A stretch of DNA of 64,000 bases from Patagioenas fasciata (lineage: Eukaryota > Chordata > Aves > Columbiformes > Columbidae): contig NC_092520.1 in NCBI RefSeq assembly GCF_037038585.1, forward strand, positions 116,718,501 through 116,782,500. The letters run 5' to 3'. The notes under the pieces were generated by a model. The model was not told the origin of the DNA, ran no database searches, and saw only the letters and a list, made by a program, of their open reading frames with translations. Position numbers and translations under genes: made by a program. Below are positions 39,079 through 51,625 of the stretch, in pieces (the first letter of the stretch is position 1; each line of letters begins with the position of its first letter).

Positions 39079-39265
39079 ATGGACGCCTTCAGCGCCGCCA
39101 AGGCCAAAATGGGGTCGAAGAGTGGCGGTGAGTCGGTGGCGGCGGCGGGGCTGGCCGCGCCTCAGCCCGCCGTGCCGGTCCCCAGCCCCGCCGGCCCCGA
39201 CTCGCCCGCCGCGCCCGAGCCCGCCGCCTACAAGCTGGAGGACCTGGAGACCCTGGCCACTGTGG
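39079..39265 (+). CDS. PRKX: PRKX first coding exon (N-terminus and start of kinase domain)
   Basis: This exon encodes 62 complete codons plus the first base of a glycine codon. Residues 1-20 are MDAFSAAKAKMGSKSGGESV, residues 21-50 form an Ala/Pro/Ser-rich low-complexity leader, and residues 51-63 read YKLEDLETLATVG. The YxLxDxxTLATVG block is the characteristic entry into the kinase domain of PRKX. Other PKA catalytic subunits have a different block here, so I prefer PRKX to PRKACA or PRKACB. PRKX is a cAMP-regulated serine/threonine kinase of the AGC group, inhibited by type I PKA regulatory subunits and PKI. It acts in cytoplasm and nucleus and is linked in mammals to epithelial and renal morphogenesis and macrophage differentiation. 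The exon ends at 39265 before GTGAGT, phase 1, inside the first Gly of GxGxxG. M1 (C at -3, G at +4) is the first ATG in a frame with no earlier in-frame ATG after the last stop. M11 at 39109 has the better context (A at -3, G at +4) and may also be used. The rest of the gene lies beyond the window. Confidence 0.9.
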
Positions 39266-39271
39266 GTGAGT
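39266..39271 (+). other. PRKX: Splice donor of PRKX exon 1
   Basis: GTGAGT immediately after the exon, a near-ideal U1 match (G|GTGAGT). Reading through it gives only ECGKR and then a stop at 39283-39285. This supports a real exon end and shows that intron retention would truncate the protein. Confidence 0.92.
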
Positions 39272-41674
39272 GCGGGAAGCGCTGAGCGGCGGGACTAGGC
39301 AGGAACAAAGGAGCTGCCCAGGTGCCTGCCTGCGGCCGTGCCCGGCGGGAAGAAGGGCGGGCAGCGTTGGGCGCTCCCCGCCGTCCTCCCGCCGGGCGCG
39401 GTCCTCGGAGGTACCTCAACGGCCGGCTGCACCTTTGCCTTCCCGGGCGCGTCCTCTTTTTGGGAACCCCCCTCCTCCGCTCCTTTATTTTCCCCGGAGC
39501 CGCGGCCGCTGGGCGTTGTGGGCCCGTTCCGAGGCAACGGCTGGCAGGTGCCGTTGGGGGCGATCCCCCCTCCCGCTCCACACACACACAACGGCGGCGC
39601 TGCGGAGGGGGCTGCCGGCCGGTGTTAGGGCTGCTCGGCGGCGCAGGGCTGCCTGTGGTTGCTGCGGTGCAGCCTCGGCGTAGTTGGGGAGCCGTGCTGG
39701 GAGCCCCCAGGAGGCTGCCGGCGTTGTCTGTCCACGGCGTGGCTGGGGGGCGGGAGCAGTGACCGGGCCCCGTGCTGCCAGGGGCACGGTCACTGGCTGC
39801 GAGGTCATCGTGGTTTTTGGTGTGCAGCTGAACGAGCCTGTCACCGGGTTTGGCCTGTCTGTGAGGTGGGGGCAGTCACTGCTGAAGACCTTTTGGTGTT
39901 AAAACCTCATCTGTCTGTTTTAAATTAATTTACCTGCGTCATGATATAAAATTCGTCGTATAAACGTAGTTGTCAGGATGATGAAGAGATGAAACAGGTT
40001 AACTGAATAGAATGTATTTCAGAGCCCCATCGCACTGTTGCCATGAATATTCATGTGAAGACGCTTTGCATGTGTAGAATTTTGGTAGAAGGCAAGGTTA
40101 CATCTCATATCTACTACATTTAACTGCTCATAATCAGCAACATTTCATAGTAAATGCATGTGTTTAATAAATTGGCATTTCAGATATCAGTGATGATGTT
40201 CATTGTGTTCATATCCACTATATCTGTCTGTGCATTGTGTTTGGTCATGTGCATAGTTACATATGTTTTTGCACCTGGTTTGAAGGATTGTATGTTCAAC
40301 TATGTGGAAGTTGTATTCTTTTTTCTTCATAGGACTGTGAAATGATTTTGGATAGATTTATTCTTATAAGTACTGTAAATCTTGATTTCTCTTAAGCTCT
40401 CTTCAGCAAAAAAGATGCAATTTAAACCTTTTCTCAGTGAATTTAATGGTTTTAATATGTCTTTAGAAATGGAGTTGAAAGGGCCTGAGAATATTCTGAT
40501 CAGTGAAGATCACATTATCTTCTCTTTAAGTGTGTTGTTTTTTGAGATGATTTTTCCAATTTGGAATGTGAACAGGCATTTTATTGAGAAATTAATTAAG
40601 GTTATTAAGAGACTGCTTGAAAGGTTTGTGATGCGCTTTTTTTTTTTTCCAGAAGTGGTTGGTCTTGTTTGTTACATCATGACTAGTTGCTGTGGATACA
40701 ATTGTCATCACAGAGGATTATGACTTCAAGTGAAGCATAGGTTGCAGAAAAATAGTAATTTTTAAATAAAGGATAATAGTAATGGAAATCTTCCTGAGAG
40801 CAATGAAGAAATGTGGAAATAATCTTGGTGTCAATTTTAAACAGTGTAGCTTTTTGGAGTGTTCTTTAAGGTGATCCTTAGAAGTTAAGGAAGAGGAAAG
40901 TTGTGATTCCACAAGATATAAAGAGAGACTTTAAAGTACTGAGACTTCTTGATATGAAGACACAGAGAAGGGAATAAAATGTTAAAGGAGCAGATAGCTG
41001 CCTATCAGGACATGGACAGAATACTTAAAGAAGAGTCTCCTTTCCTTTTCTGTCTTCCCCAGCTGGATTTTTTTCTTCTTTCCTCAAACAGCTCTGTGAG
41101 AAGATGACCATTCTTTACATCTCTTATGAACTGTGGCATTGGTTGAAGTGTAGAGAGAAGGAAGACAAAATGCAGAAGTTGAAGGATATAAAAATGTGCA
41201 CAGATAAATACAGAAGGCTTTACCTTCTCAAAGAAGCTGAGCTGGCTTATTGTAAGTTGGTTTTAAAATGGATTTATGACATGTCTATGCACCTCAATAG
41301 GAGGCTGTGAGGAGGGAAGGGATCTGTCTCCTGACCAGGAAGCAATAATGCAGCCTCAAAGTGATACTGAAACTGAACACATACCTGCTCCTGAGTGGCA
41401 GAATTTATAAAAGATGCAGTGCCCAGCTAATGTGTCTGTCATGCAGCTGAGATCTGAGCCAATAACGCTGTGTGAGGTTGGGCTGTTCTGTACACACCTC
41501 TTAACATGCTACGTTGCATTCCTGAAGTAAATGGGTTGCAAGTTAACTAAGTGCAGAATACTATGTAGATGTGTACTTCAACTTGAAAAGCTCATTTTTT
41601 TGTTTGGCTTAAACCTTTTAAAATTAAGTTAGTTGAGTACAGTTTAGGTTTATTTCACCTGTGCTTAAAGAGCA

Positions 41675-41713
41675 TATTTATTTGTTTGTTTGTTTGTTTA
41701 TTTATTTATTTTA
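41675..41713 (+). repeat. TTTG/TTTA tetranucleotide tract
   Basis: About 39 bases of TTTG and then TTTA tetranucleotide units on the + strand within intron 1. Likely length-polymorphic. Confidence 0.9.
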
Positions 41714-42162
41714 GTGGTTTAAGTCTGTATTACCCCATCCTCCATTTTTATCTCTGTGCACAGATGAAATTAATGTATTGACATCAGTTTCACTACAGCA
41801 ATTTAGAGTCATCTGCGGTTTGATTGATGTGATAATAGCCATTTTCTTTCTGCTCAAGTTCTCAAAAGCTATGTGCTCTGAGATATTGGGAGGTGTTGGT
41901 GGAGGGGAGGGCGATAGCCAGAAATTACAGGATCAGAAATTCTGACATATTCTCTAGTAGAACCATTGTTGCTTATAGACATATCCACGCTTAGAAACAG
42001 TGTGGCCTTGGAAACTATCAGCTTGAGAAAGTGGCAAAATAGGAAGGTGAGCTCCATGCTCTTACAGCTGTTTATGGGTAATTTTTAAGGTAACAAAATG
42101 ACATTTGTGTCATGTGAGACTGTGCTCATCCCTGACTTTAGGCACCTTCTCTTGGAGGATGG

Positions 42163-42204
42163 AATAAAGTTTATGCAAAAAAAAAAAAAAAAAAAAAAAA
42201 AAAA
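42163..42204 (+). repeat. Poly(A) tract of 28 preceded by AATAAA
   Basis: AATAAA at 42163-42168 is followed after 8 bases by 28 consecutive A (42177-42204). The pattern is like the 3' end of a polyadenylated mRNA pasted into the genome, but no parent gene is recognisable in the preceding kilobase and I see no target-site duplication. It could equally be a chance signal next to a microsatellite. In RNA data this site would attract oligo(dT) internal priming. Confidence 0.7.
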
Positions 42205-45200
42205 TGCAAGCAGTACCTGCTTTGAATATAATAGCGGCTGTTTTAAATATTTTTCAAAGTCCAAGGGGATTAAATTCTCTCTCCTAACCCAACCAGCATA
42301 ATGCAGGCTGGATTGGACATGTTCTATGATTTCTGTTGGACACTGTGCCTTGTTTAGCAAAGAGCTCACTGTGAGGGGAGGAAGAGAATAAGGGGAGAAC
42401 AGTTTAGCATAATGATTGGGAGGACATTTCTCTCCCGCAAGCACCCCAGGACTCAACGTTTGTTTTGACATTTGTGGGCCCTTTGGTAAAAGACATTTGG
42501 AACAGAGGCTAGAGTCTCTAGTATGCTAGGAATACTTTTGGGGGAAGTACCCTAATATTTAGTTAATAAAGTGAACATATGGGTTTAGGGAGGGCACAGA
42601 AGTGGGGTGCATACTGGTTTCTGGCACTAAGAGAGGTTAAACAGGAATAATTTTCCTTTGAGGGTACTTCCTGAGAGGTTGAAGATGTGGCTTTTAACCT
42701 TTGAGGTGAATGGGAGTTTAACTAATCCTTTTATATGAAAGGTGAGGACTCCTGCTCTGAAACTATTGAAGGTGCCTGGTTGTACACTTTTGTTTTTTAA
42801 GATAACTTTCCTTTTAAAGGAGGCTGAAATATGAGAGTTTTCTCAGCATGCTTAGAAGCTCCTGCACAGACCAGGCTGAAATATTCTGTGAATCTCAGTT
42901 GAATCCACATACTGTGCTGAAGCTAAGTTCTGTGCTGCACAAAGGCAAAAATTTTTATGTCATGACCACTATGTTTGTTGGAATTCAGCTGCTGAAAGTT
43001 CGTGGCCCACCCATGCTTATCTGAACCCATTTCAAAGTTTTTGTAGGTCTTGTTGCTGGAAGACAAGGGACTATGAACACTTTTGGCACAGTTTCTGAAT
43101 TATCCTTATTTTTGATGAACATTTAATAAGAGCAGCTTTTCTACTGCAGTAGCTAGCGTGGCTGCAGTTGGACACCTGACATATGTCCTGAAGTGAAGAT
43201 ATTAAATTTTTAATTATGCCATAATGAATAAGTAATTCATGTAAACTAGAATAAGTATGAGGAAACCAGAAGATATTTCTTCACTTTTGGGTAGGTGAAG
43301 TTGGAAAAACAAAATTTATGCTCCCAAATGAAATTTGTGGTAATAGGGAAGGGGGAAGGAAAAGAATGCTAGGAGGAGAAAGATGACAAACTTCTGCCCT
43401 CTATCCTGTGAGATCTGTTTCTTGCCCATTTTTCAAAGTGAAATGAATTCCATAGCAGACTTTCTAAATGCAAATAGGGTTTTGTAAATCTGTTCAATTG
43501 GCTGAAATATTTTAATAGTATTTCCATGTGAAAAGATTCTTTAAAACAGCTGTTCCCAGGAAGTGCTTTACACTAAATAAATGCAGAATAAAAAATTGGG
43601 CAAACCAGTATTTTAATTTTTATGAGCATGGGAAAATTTTAAAAAGTACATGGGAAAAGTGAGACACAACACATTTTTAAATACTTAATTTCACTGTGTA
43701 GACACACAAAATATCCTAGCCAAAGATATTTCAAATGGCATTTTATCAGCAGGACAGAAACTACAGGGCTGTAGTCTAGTGCTTTAAGAAGGTAACTTCT
43801 CCTGTATGGGACATTATAGTACTATTATCCCTGTGTATAGTCTAAGTAAAAAATTATGCACTGGAATAACTAAGTTCTTCTTTACTAGTTAATAAAGACT
43901 CTTGGCTTTTTAAAATTTTTTTTATTTTTTTAAAAGAGGCTCAAATTAGTTCTGTTTCTTACCAAGTGTTATTTTTGGTTACACTACTAAGGTACTCACC
44001 TATTTAAAGTATTATATTCTAAGGGGTGTGTGAGCATTTTTTTCCTGTTTTGTCACCTTTTCTTGATACTGAAATGATAAATAATAATCCATGATTTTAC
44101 TTGGCAGTATCCTTGAATACCACAAGTTTTGAAAGAAAACATGGTCTGAATGTTGTGACTGTAATGGTGACCTGAATTCACCATTACATTTGTACAATTT
44201 TGAAACTTTAGTCATAAAGCTAAATGACTTGCATTTTGTTTTCACTCTGTCTGTGGAATGTCTTTCTTGCCTCATTTTTCCCTCCAACAAGATCATACTT
44301 GTCCCAAAATAAATCCCTGGTATTGTTATAGCTGATGATCTAGAGAGAAAATGACCAGGTGTGACTCAGCTTTCTTTTCTTGCTTTTCCTGTTATCCACT
44401 GCTGAGGTGAATTTCAGTAGCATAATGTTTATTGTGGAGTAGGCAGCAACAGGTTTTTATCCATAAGGTTCTTGCTCTCATTAGGCTGCAAAAAATGGAT
44501 TGAAACAAATATTATCTTTTATCATTCAGAAAGGTCAAAAAAGTGAGAGTATAAGGAAGAAATCTGAACCTGTGAAAACTGAAAGTTCACATTTCTGCTT
44601 TTCTGTCCTCAGTGTTTAAAATCAGTGTTGAGGTAAATGGCTAGTGTTCGCCTGTTACCTGTTTATTTTGCCTTGTTCTTATTTAGGTGTCTGATTGTAG
44701 AAAGAAATTCAGTATTTTTTCCTCTAATGCTGTGAGCTTGATTGTAAGCTATAGAACGGGCTTTGGCACTCAAATATGCTTCTTGAAGATAAATAATTTG
44801 TTAACTTCTGTAAATAGGCCAGAGATGCCCAAAAGCGCCTGTTGCAGTGCAAATTAACAACTAATCTGGAATCCAACTAATACTAATATTTCAGAAATAA
44901 AAAACATGCTAAACTTCTCTCCCACTAAATCAAAAGCTCCTAACACCACACCTTCCTCCTGCCAAGTTTATGCTTAAATAAAGCTTATGTTCCAGATTAA
45001 GATACTGTTGAAAAATTCTTCCATTAAGTGTTGTGTGTCAGCCCAAACTGAAAAGATAGGAAACCTGAAGAGAAGTAGAAATTTGAATTAATTTTCTTCT
45101 TTCCCCTTCTTCAAAGGGAGGAACATGAACTTCAAGTACTGGTGGTTTACAGCATGTAGGCTCTTAGGGATTGACTCACCTTTTCTCTCTTGAGGTTCCT

Positions 45201-47857
45201 GAATTTGCATGTCTGGACTGTTTGTAGTGGACAGGGAGAGCAGCCTTTTGGAAATGGATGTCTTTCTATTTTGGATTTTACATAATGAAAACTTAGGCAA
45301 ACAAATTCCAAGCTTAACTGCATTTAATCCTGTGTTGGTCCACTTTAAGGATGATATGCAATATATAAATATCAGAAGAATGAAAAGGGCGGTGGAGTTC
45401 GTATTACCACTAATAATAAATCCAGTAATACCACTTTTGTTTGTTGTGAAAGGCGTAGACATGTATACAGCAATGAAGAGTGAATTTTTGTGAAGATGGG
45501 AACTGTGTGTTTACCTTGAAAGGGCTTGTCTGGGCATAACCTGTTCTTAAATTAGTTTAGGTTAAACATTACAATACTGCTGATACCAGTGTAAAACATC
45601 TTCAGCAGTAGCTTGTACTACTCATGACTAATTTAACACAGTGTCTTTACTTGGGAAATCATCTTCCCATTTCTGCAGTGTTACAGGTGTTTTGGCAGTT
45701 TCAAAGATGTTGGCAAGTAAAATTTTGCTGAGTACGGTGTATTAGTTTGCACCTGGGATATTCAGGTGATAGGGAAGAGCAGTTCTCAAAATTAGACCAT
45801 ATTTCTGTTTTCCCACAGAAAGACTATATTTCAAATGAATGAAGAAATGTCTTTTTTTCTTATTAAAAAAAAAAAAAAGAGGAGAGGGGAAGGTATATGG
45901 TATGATATTTTAACCACTGTTTACACTTCACATTAGAGCAGTGGTTCAGTTTTTACTTGAAATACCTATTGCATCATTATTATTATTCTTTTTTAATACT
46001 GAAGGTGGATCAGAGATTTTCCCATAGTACAGCCTCTTCTGTACTATAGAGACTGTAAATTTAGAGTACTAAGGTAATCTACCTGTGAGACAGGTGACTA
46101 AATTGTGAATGTAGTTAACAAAATACATTATATTTAGAAAGTGAGTGGAATGTTACAGAATGAGAAAATACACGAAACACACTTATGTAAGTCTCATTGT
46201 ATTTCTGTGGATAATTGTAATCTTGCTTTGTTAATTTTGGTAAAAGAAATGTTCACATTTTTGCCCTTAATATTACGCTTACCATTTTATTTTGGGTAAA
46301 TAATATATTCAAGGGTATTGAAATAGTTTCAGTTGTGATAATAAGACTGTAAGTTGGCAAATTAAAGACTTATTTCTTGAGGAGTTTCAGGGGATGATGC
46401 TTGACAAGATGTGTTTTCTTCTAAAGGTTTAGAGGGACAGAGTGTAAAATAGATGCAGTGTTTCTGTGAACAATTTTGCCCTGAATCCACTGATAATCTA
46501 AAAAAGAAAATAAAAATTCTGAGAATAATAGATTTGTCATTTTGTAGAACTTATTTGAACTTGAAGAAAATATCTTGTTCTACCCTGAGGAGCATTCTGA
46601 AAATTTTAGAATAGCACTCTGATTATGAGGATTAACTTAAGCTTTTGTTTTTACACAGCTTAAGGGCCACAGTCTAACTGAACTCTAAATATTGTGTTTT
46701 TACAATTCAGTTTAAGCAACTTAACTATTCTATGTAATACCTAAACTCTTTGAAAGGCCGAAGATCACTGGAGCACGGAAAAATAATGTTGAAACTGTGA
46801 ATCATAGCATACTAAAAGTATTCAGAATGTGTTCTTCTGAACATATCTACATTGTAGAACATACAAGTACAGTTCTCTCTTTTTTTTTTTTTAGACATAC
46901 CTATATGAGACATAAACTGTTTTCACATCATTTCACTACAACTTATAGTTCTATGGCTAAAGTGCTTGTGTGTTAGTAAAATAAGCTTCCTTGAGCTGCT
47001 GTGTAATGCTCATACTGAAAGATTTATATCAGTATCTATACCTGTTTTAAGGTTGTTTGAGGATATTTGCATTTCAGAGTTGCTCTTCAAATGTGTTGAC
47101 ACTCACATTTTCTTTTGGTGAATTTTGACAGCTGCCCTGTCTGATCTTAAATTGTGGAGATCTGTGGCATTTGTTCATGAGAATTTTCTACTCTGCTGCC
47201 TGCTTTCTTCACTCCTGTCTCTCTTGGCTTGGAGCAGTTGATAGCTGGTCTGTTAAATGATTGACAGTAACTTTTGTGTAAATGTGTTGTCATTTTTCTC
47301 CAGTGAATCAATTAGTGTGTTTTGATACACTTCACCTCAGACAAATTGCTAGTGTGTGTTTTTATTTATTTATAACCAAAACACAGTAGAATTAATGAAG
47401 CAAGCATAGTTTCCACGACACTAAACTGCATGGTATAACAAATTTCTGTACAATACCAATGGTGATGGAATTGTAGACTTGTCGGTTGGGTTGATCTGGT
47501 CAGTGGAACCATTCCCAAAGTCTTGCTTTGACCCTCAATGGTCCAGCTCAATTGGACATAATTATGGTTGAGTAAATCTGAACTGCACGTCTCAGGCAAT
47601 TTGAATATGCTGTGAAATATCTGGATTTCTAGTCTTGTGACTCTTTATTTGTTGGGGAGTGTTTATTTAATACCGAAGTAAAAGTAGATCGGTTATGTGG
47701 TTTTATCTGGTTTGCAATGTAATTCATAGTGGTTATGCCAACAGGGTATGGTGTCTAAAACAGACTACTTTTTACATAACATCATCTTCGCTCTTGTTTC
47801 TCTTCTGGATATTCAGTTTGAATATCACCTACCACTTTCTCATTTGGATTATAAATT

Positions 47858-47887
47858 ATATATATGCATACATATATATATATATAA
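47858..47887 (+). repeat. TA/CA dinucleotide tract
   Basis: Imperfect TATA dinucleotide repeat with a TGCATACA interruption, about 30 bases, in intron 1. Easily melted AT tract. Confidence 0.88.
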
Positions 47888-49756
47888 AAATTCATAAAAC
47901 AAGTTCTACAGTTGTACAGCTTGATATAGAAAGAGTGAGAATATGGAACAGTCTTCTGCTCACTTTCTTTCACATATATAGGGCTTCTTAGTTGACTATC
48001 ACATTTAGCTGATCTTTGTTTCTACAGACTATTCATACAGTATCTACAGCATGTAACATTTTTTTTGGTGTCAAATATTTTTTATTTCCTTGAAGTTCTG
48101 ATTCTGAGCTAATTTTTCATGAAAGATCACACATCTGATTTTTTTTTTCTAACATTGCAATTTGCAACAATTCCGGTGTAATTTGTATTTTGTATTTATT
48201 AGAGTACTTGGGAAAGGCAACTCAAGGCAGAAGAGCTATATAATATAAACTATTATTAGCAGTTGTAGTCTGTGACTTAGGCGTGCATTTGTTTTTATTG
48301 GGTACCCTTGGCATTGTCTAATGCATACTTTTAGAAAACACTAAAGCTATTAATGCAATATGTTATTTTCCCTGAAAAATGTGACTATATAGTTTGTGAC
48401 ATTGTCTAATACAGGAGGAAAGCATGTGGAGCTGTCAAAGTTTGGGTTTTTTCTTTTATTTTTTTCATGATTCTTAACAACGATGTAATGGTTTGTTACC
48501 GAACTCATGTGAAGTGACAATTTAAGGTGCCAACTATTGCATTATTTTTTGAGTTTTGGTATGGTTCTTCATTAAAATGTAACTTCTTTCACAGCATTAT
48601 TGGCTTTTGCTTGAGTGTTGTTCTGTTTGTACTGGGGAATATGGGGACTCCCTGAGCAATCTGATATATTTACAGTAATGACACTGCCATTATTGTTGAA
48701 GGTGCAGTGAGCTCTGTGGATTAAAGGAAAATGTCTAGTTAGTACTGCTGCTTATGCCTCTCGGGTATTACTCCAGTCAGTAAATTAAATGCTCTAAAAT
48801 TGTTTAGGTAGATGTTAAGAGAGGAGCTATCCCTCCGTAAACACTTAAAAAACAGGCTAAACTGGGTGTAAGATTTTTACTTTGCTGATCTACTAATTAA
48901 GATGCACTGTAATATCTATATGGATGGTGAATATGAAAAAATAAGAGGCTGGGAACTGACTATGTTTATGTGAAACTTCTGGGAACTGTAATAGGAGAGT
49001 CCTCTAGCCACCTGCCCCAAAATTGATGATAGACATGTAGCCTCAGACCTCTTCCCTCCAGCTTAGTGTTGGCTATCTACAGCTCGTTGTGTGCAGGAGA
49101 TGATAGCCTGTACAGTTTTAATTTGCATGGTCTACCGAAAATAACTTCAGATTATGCATTGTAAAATTTTAGTTTGTTTTCGGGAAGATTAGTGGGTAAC
49201 TCCATGCCTGTCCCTTGAAAACAAACAATGAAGACAGCTGCTGGTCAGGCTGTTTCTAAACTGGGATTCTTGTCCCCCTTTCATCAAAATGTTTCAGGTT
49301 GCATGTCGGTATGCTGAATTAGTGTTCTGAGGCCACTAAGCTCACCCTGACTTTTGTGACTTTCAAAGGTCTATGAAGACTTCTAGAATATGTCTCTATT
49401 TAGCCAAGCCAGTTGTTACACTTCGAAGTGGTAGATACAGAAGTTATACTGACTCAACAACATATTCTTCCTCCTTTTTTTGTGACCAAATTAGTTCAGT
49501 CCACTTAAAATAAATTCACATTAGGAACTATATATGTAGAAATTGCTCATTCATTAATATATTTGGAAATAACGTCATTTGGGATATAATACATTTAAAA
49601 CTATTTCTAAAAGTTTCCCAGTACTGCAAGTTAATTCAAATTATTCTATGTAAAAGCTTTCTGCATGTGTTCTAGTAATTTCAAAGTGGGTAGCAGTTAT
49701 TCCTTGGATCTGTTAATGGAAAATTTTCCTTGGTTAAAGTTGGTTTGGTTACTTGA

Positions 49757-49811
49757 TTTTTTGTTGTTGTTTGGTTTTTTGTGTGTTTTTTGGTTTTGGT
49801 TTTTGGTTTTT
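49757..49811 (+). repeat. G/T-only low-complexity tract
   Basis: About 55 bases of the + strand are T and G only (TTG, GGTTT and GTGTG units). It generates an artificial open frame of Phe, Leu, Val, Gly and Trp codons that is not a gene. Confidence 0.88.
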
Positions 49812-50524
49812 GCTAGAAAAGACAGCTGGAAAGAAGCGAGGAGAAAGACAGTGTGTCCTAGAAGACAGAACCATAAGAATTAAAACAAAATAACTGAGAA
49901 GAGATTTGGAAAGAATCTGGAAAAAAAGAAAAAACAAAAAAAAAAACCCAACAAGTAATACCAAAGTTAATGCAAAAATTTTAAAAGGCATGGAAATATA
50001 TTTCTGAGGGTGGGGGGGTGGTTTTTGAAGTTAATTTTTAAAATTTCAGTTGTATGCATTTCATCCTTGATCAGTTGAGAAGCAGAAACAGATTGAGGCA
50101 TATCCTTTCCTAATGCTGTAAAGCCAATGAAAACCATCCCTTTTCAGTGTTTAATAGAACAAACTTTAGCCGTTGTTCTAAATGTCAAAGTGAAGAGAGT
50201 TTCTAGAATTATGTCAATTCTTTATCTGCAACACTTGAATTATTGTAAGCGAAAATATTTATTTTTGTGACATTGGAGATAATTTTTTGTTGCTTTGTTG
50301 TTAGGCAGACCTGAATTTTTCAATGCTCCTACTGCACCCTCGGTTGTGAGTTAGGTAGAGTACCGACTGGTTGGCTTGATTTTGGATAATTCTGGGAAAA
50401 CAATGCTCTGGAAATCTGTGATAGGACAATTTGCGTGAGTTAGTGCATTTTATGAAATAGAAGTATTTGACATCCAAAATATCATTTAGATTTCAGAATT
50501 ATGCCTTTGCCTTTCTGGCCCATG

Positions 50525-50565
50525 CCCCCCCCCCCCCCCCAAAAAAAAAAAAAAACCAAAAAAAA
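50525..50565 (+). repeat. Poly(C) 16 joined to poly(A) 15
   Basis: Sixteen C (50525-50540) run directly into fifteen A (50541-50555), then CC and eight more A. The - strand gives a 16-G run. Abutting homopolymers of this length are mutation-prone and also a common assembly or sequencing trouble spot. Confidence 0.95.
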
Positions 50566-51625
50566 GCATAACTTGATTTTATTTTGTGAGCAGAAGTTGA
50601 CCATAAGATGTGGCTAGGGTGTAATTCCATAAATATTCAACCGGACTGGCATCAGAGGCAAATGGAGAAATAGAATCTCAAAATTCTACTTAGCAAGGAT
50701 TTTTAATATTCTTTTAACGTGAAATGTGTATGAATTGCACTATATGTAGGTGGTGTTACTGACCAGTGAAATCTTTCTGTTGAGAAGAGCTCGCAATACA
50801 TGCTAATTGTAAGTAGAGAAGCAACACTGTGAAATGGGAAACTCAAAGACAGGTGGCTTTGTGGCTAATTAGCCAAGTCCCTCAGCAATCTTTTTTTTTT
50901 TTTTTCTGACAAGTCTGCAGTTAAACCTGTTTAATATAAAACTGAAGCAGGATTTGGTTGCATGGGTATTAGTCAGAATGTTGGAATTCCTATTTTAAAA
51001 ATATTTTGGAAAAAGAGGGTAGGATAAGGGGACTTAACACTGTTTTGAGACACTAATTTTGTTTAAGTAGGTTTGTGTTTCCTTGATATTGTCTCTTTTC
51101 AGAGCTAAACAAGTAGAACAGTCTAAGTCTATTAAGGAGCATGACTGGGTGTTAGAAATTGCTGCATGTGAAGAAACAGCTGTTACTAGGGCTTGATTTG
51201 GTAGGTATGTCTGAACCTGAAGCTGTTGCTAGTTATTGAGTGTGCGATGTCAGCAACTTTATGTGGAAATAAGGCAGCTGTGGATTCACTGATATCCTAA
51301 AGTTGGGCACTCTTGCATGAAATATTGCCAGTTTATCTTTGTAATAAAATAGATTAATAAACCCCTAATCTTCACTTGTTTTGGCATTTAAGGTATTTGT
51401 AGGAAGAAAAAAATTCTTCTACTGGCAATTAGATCTAACAGCTGGGCAGAGATTCAGAACTCAGATACTGTCAGAGTAGTTGTGATTTCTAGCCTAATTG
51501 GCTTTTTGATAGAGATGTTAGGAGCTGCATTGTTTGAAAGCAAACACAGCTTTGTTGCTTGGCCTCCTTTAGTTCTCTGTAATACGATTCTTGAAATAAG
51601 ATAAAGCAATGATTGTAGTAATAGG

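Larger units (their letters stand above)
37950..39860. promoter_or_regulatory. PRKX: CpG island spanning the PRKX promoter, exon 1 and start of intron 1
   Basis: Composition changes sharply from AT-rich flanks to GC-rich DNA with dense CpG, strongest at about 38,560-39,780. The island covers the minisatellite, GC boxes, 5' leader, first coding exon and roughly the first 600 bp of intron 1. This is the usual layout for an unmethylated, TATA-less vertebrate promoter. Edges are set by eye. It is the only CpG island in the window. Confidence 0.9.

Noticed and set aside
39228-39844. Several overlapping 90-150-codon frames on both strands at the start of intron 1
   Set aside because: GC-rich DNA has few stop codons, so long frames appear in all phases. 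The Ala/Pro/Arg/Gly content is what the CpG island would give at random.
41104-41310. 68-codon Lys/Leu-rich open frame, helical in appearance
   Set aside because: It lies in intron 1 on the sense strand without domain similarity or clear splice sites, and nothing supports it being an exon.
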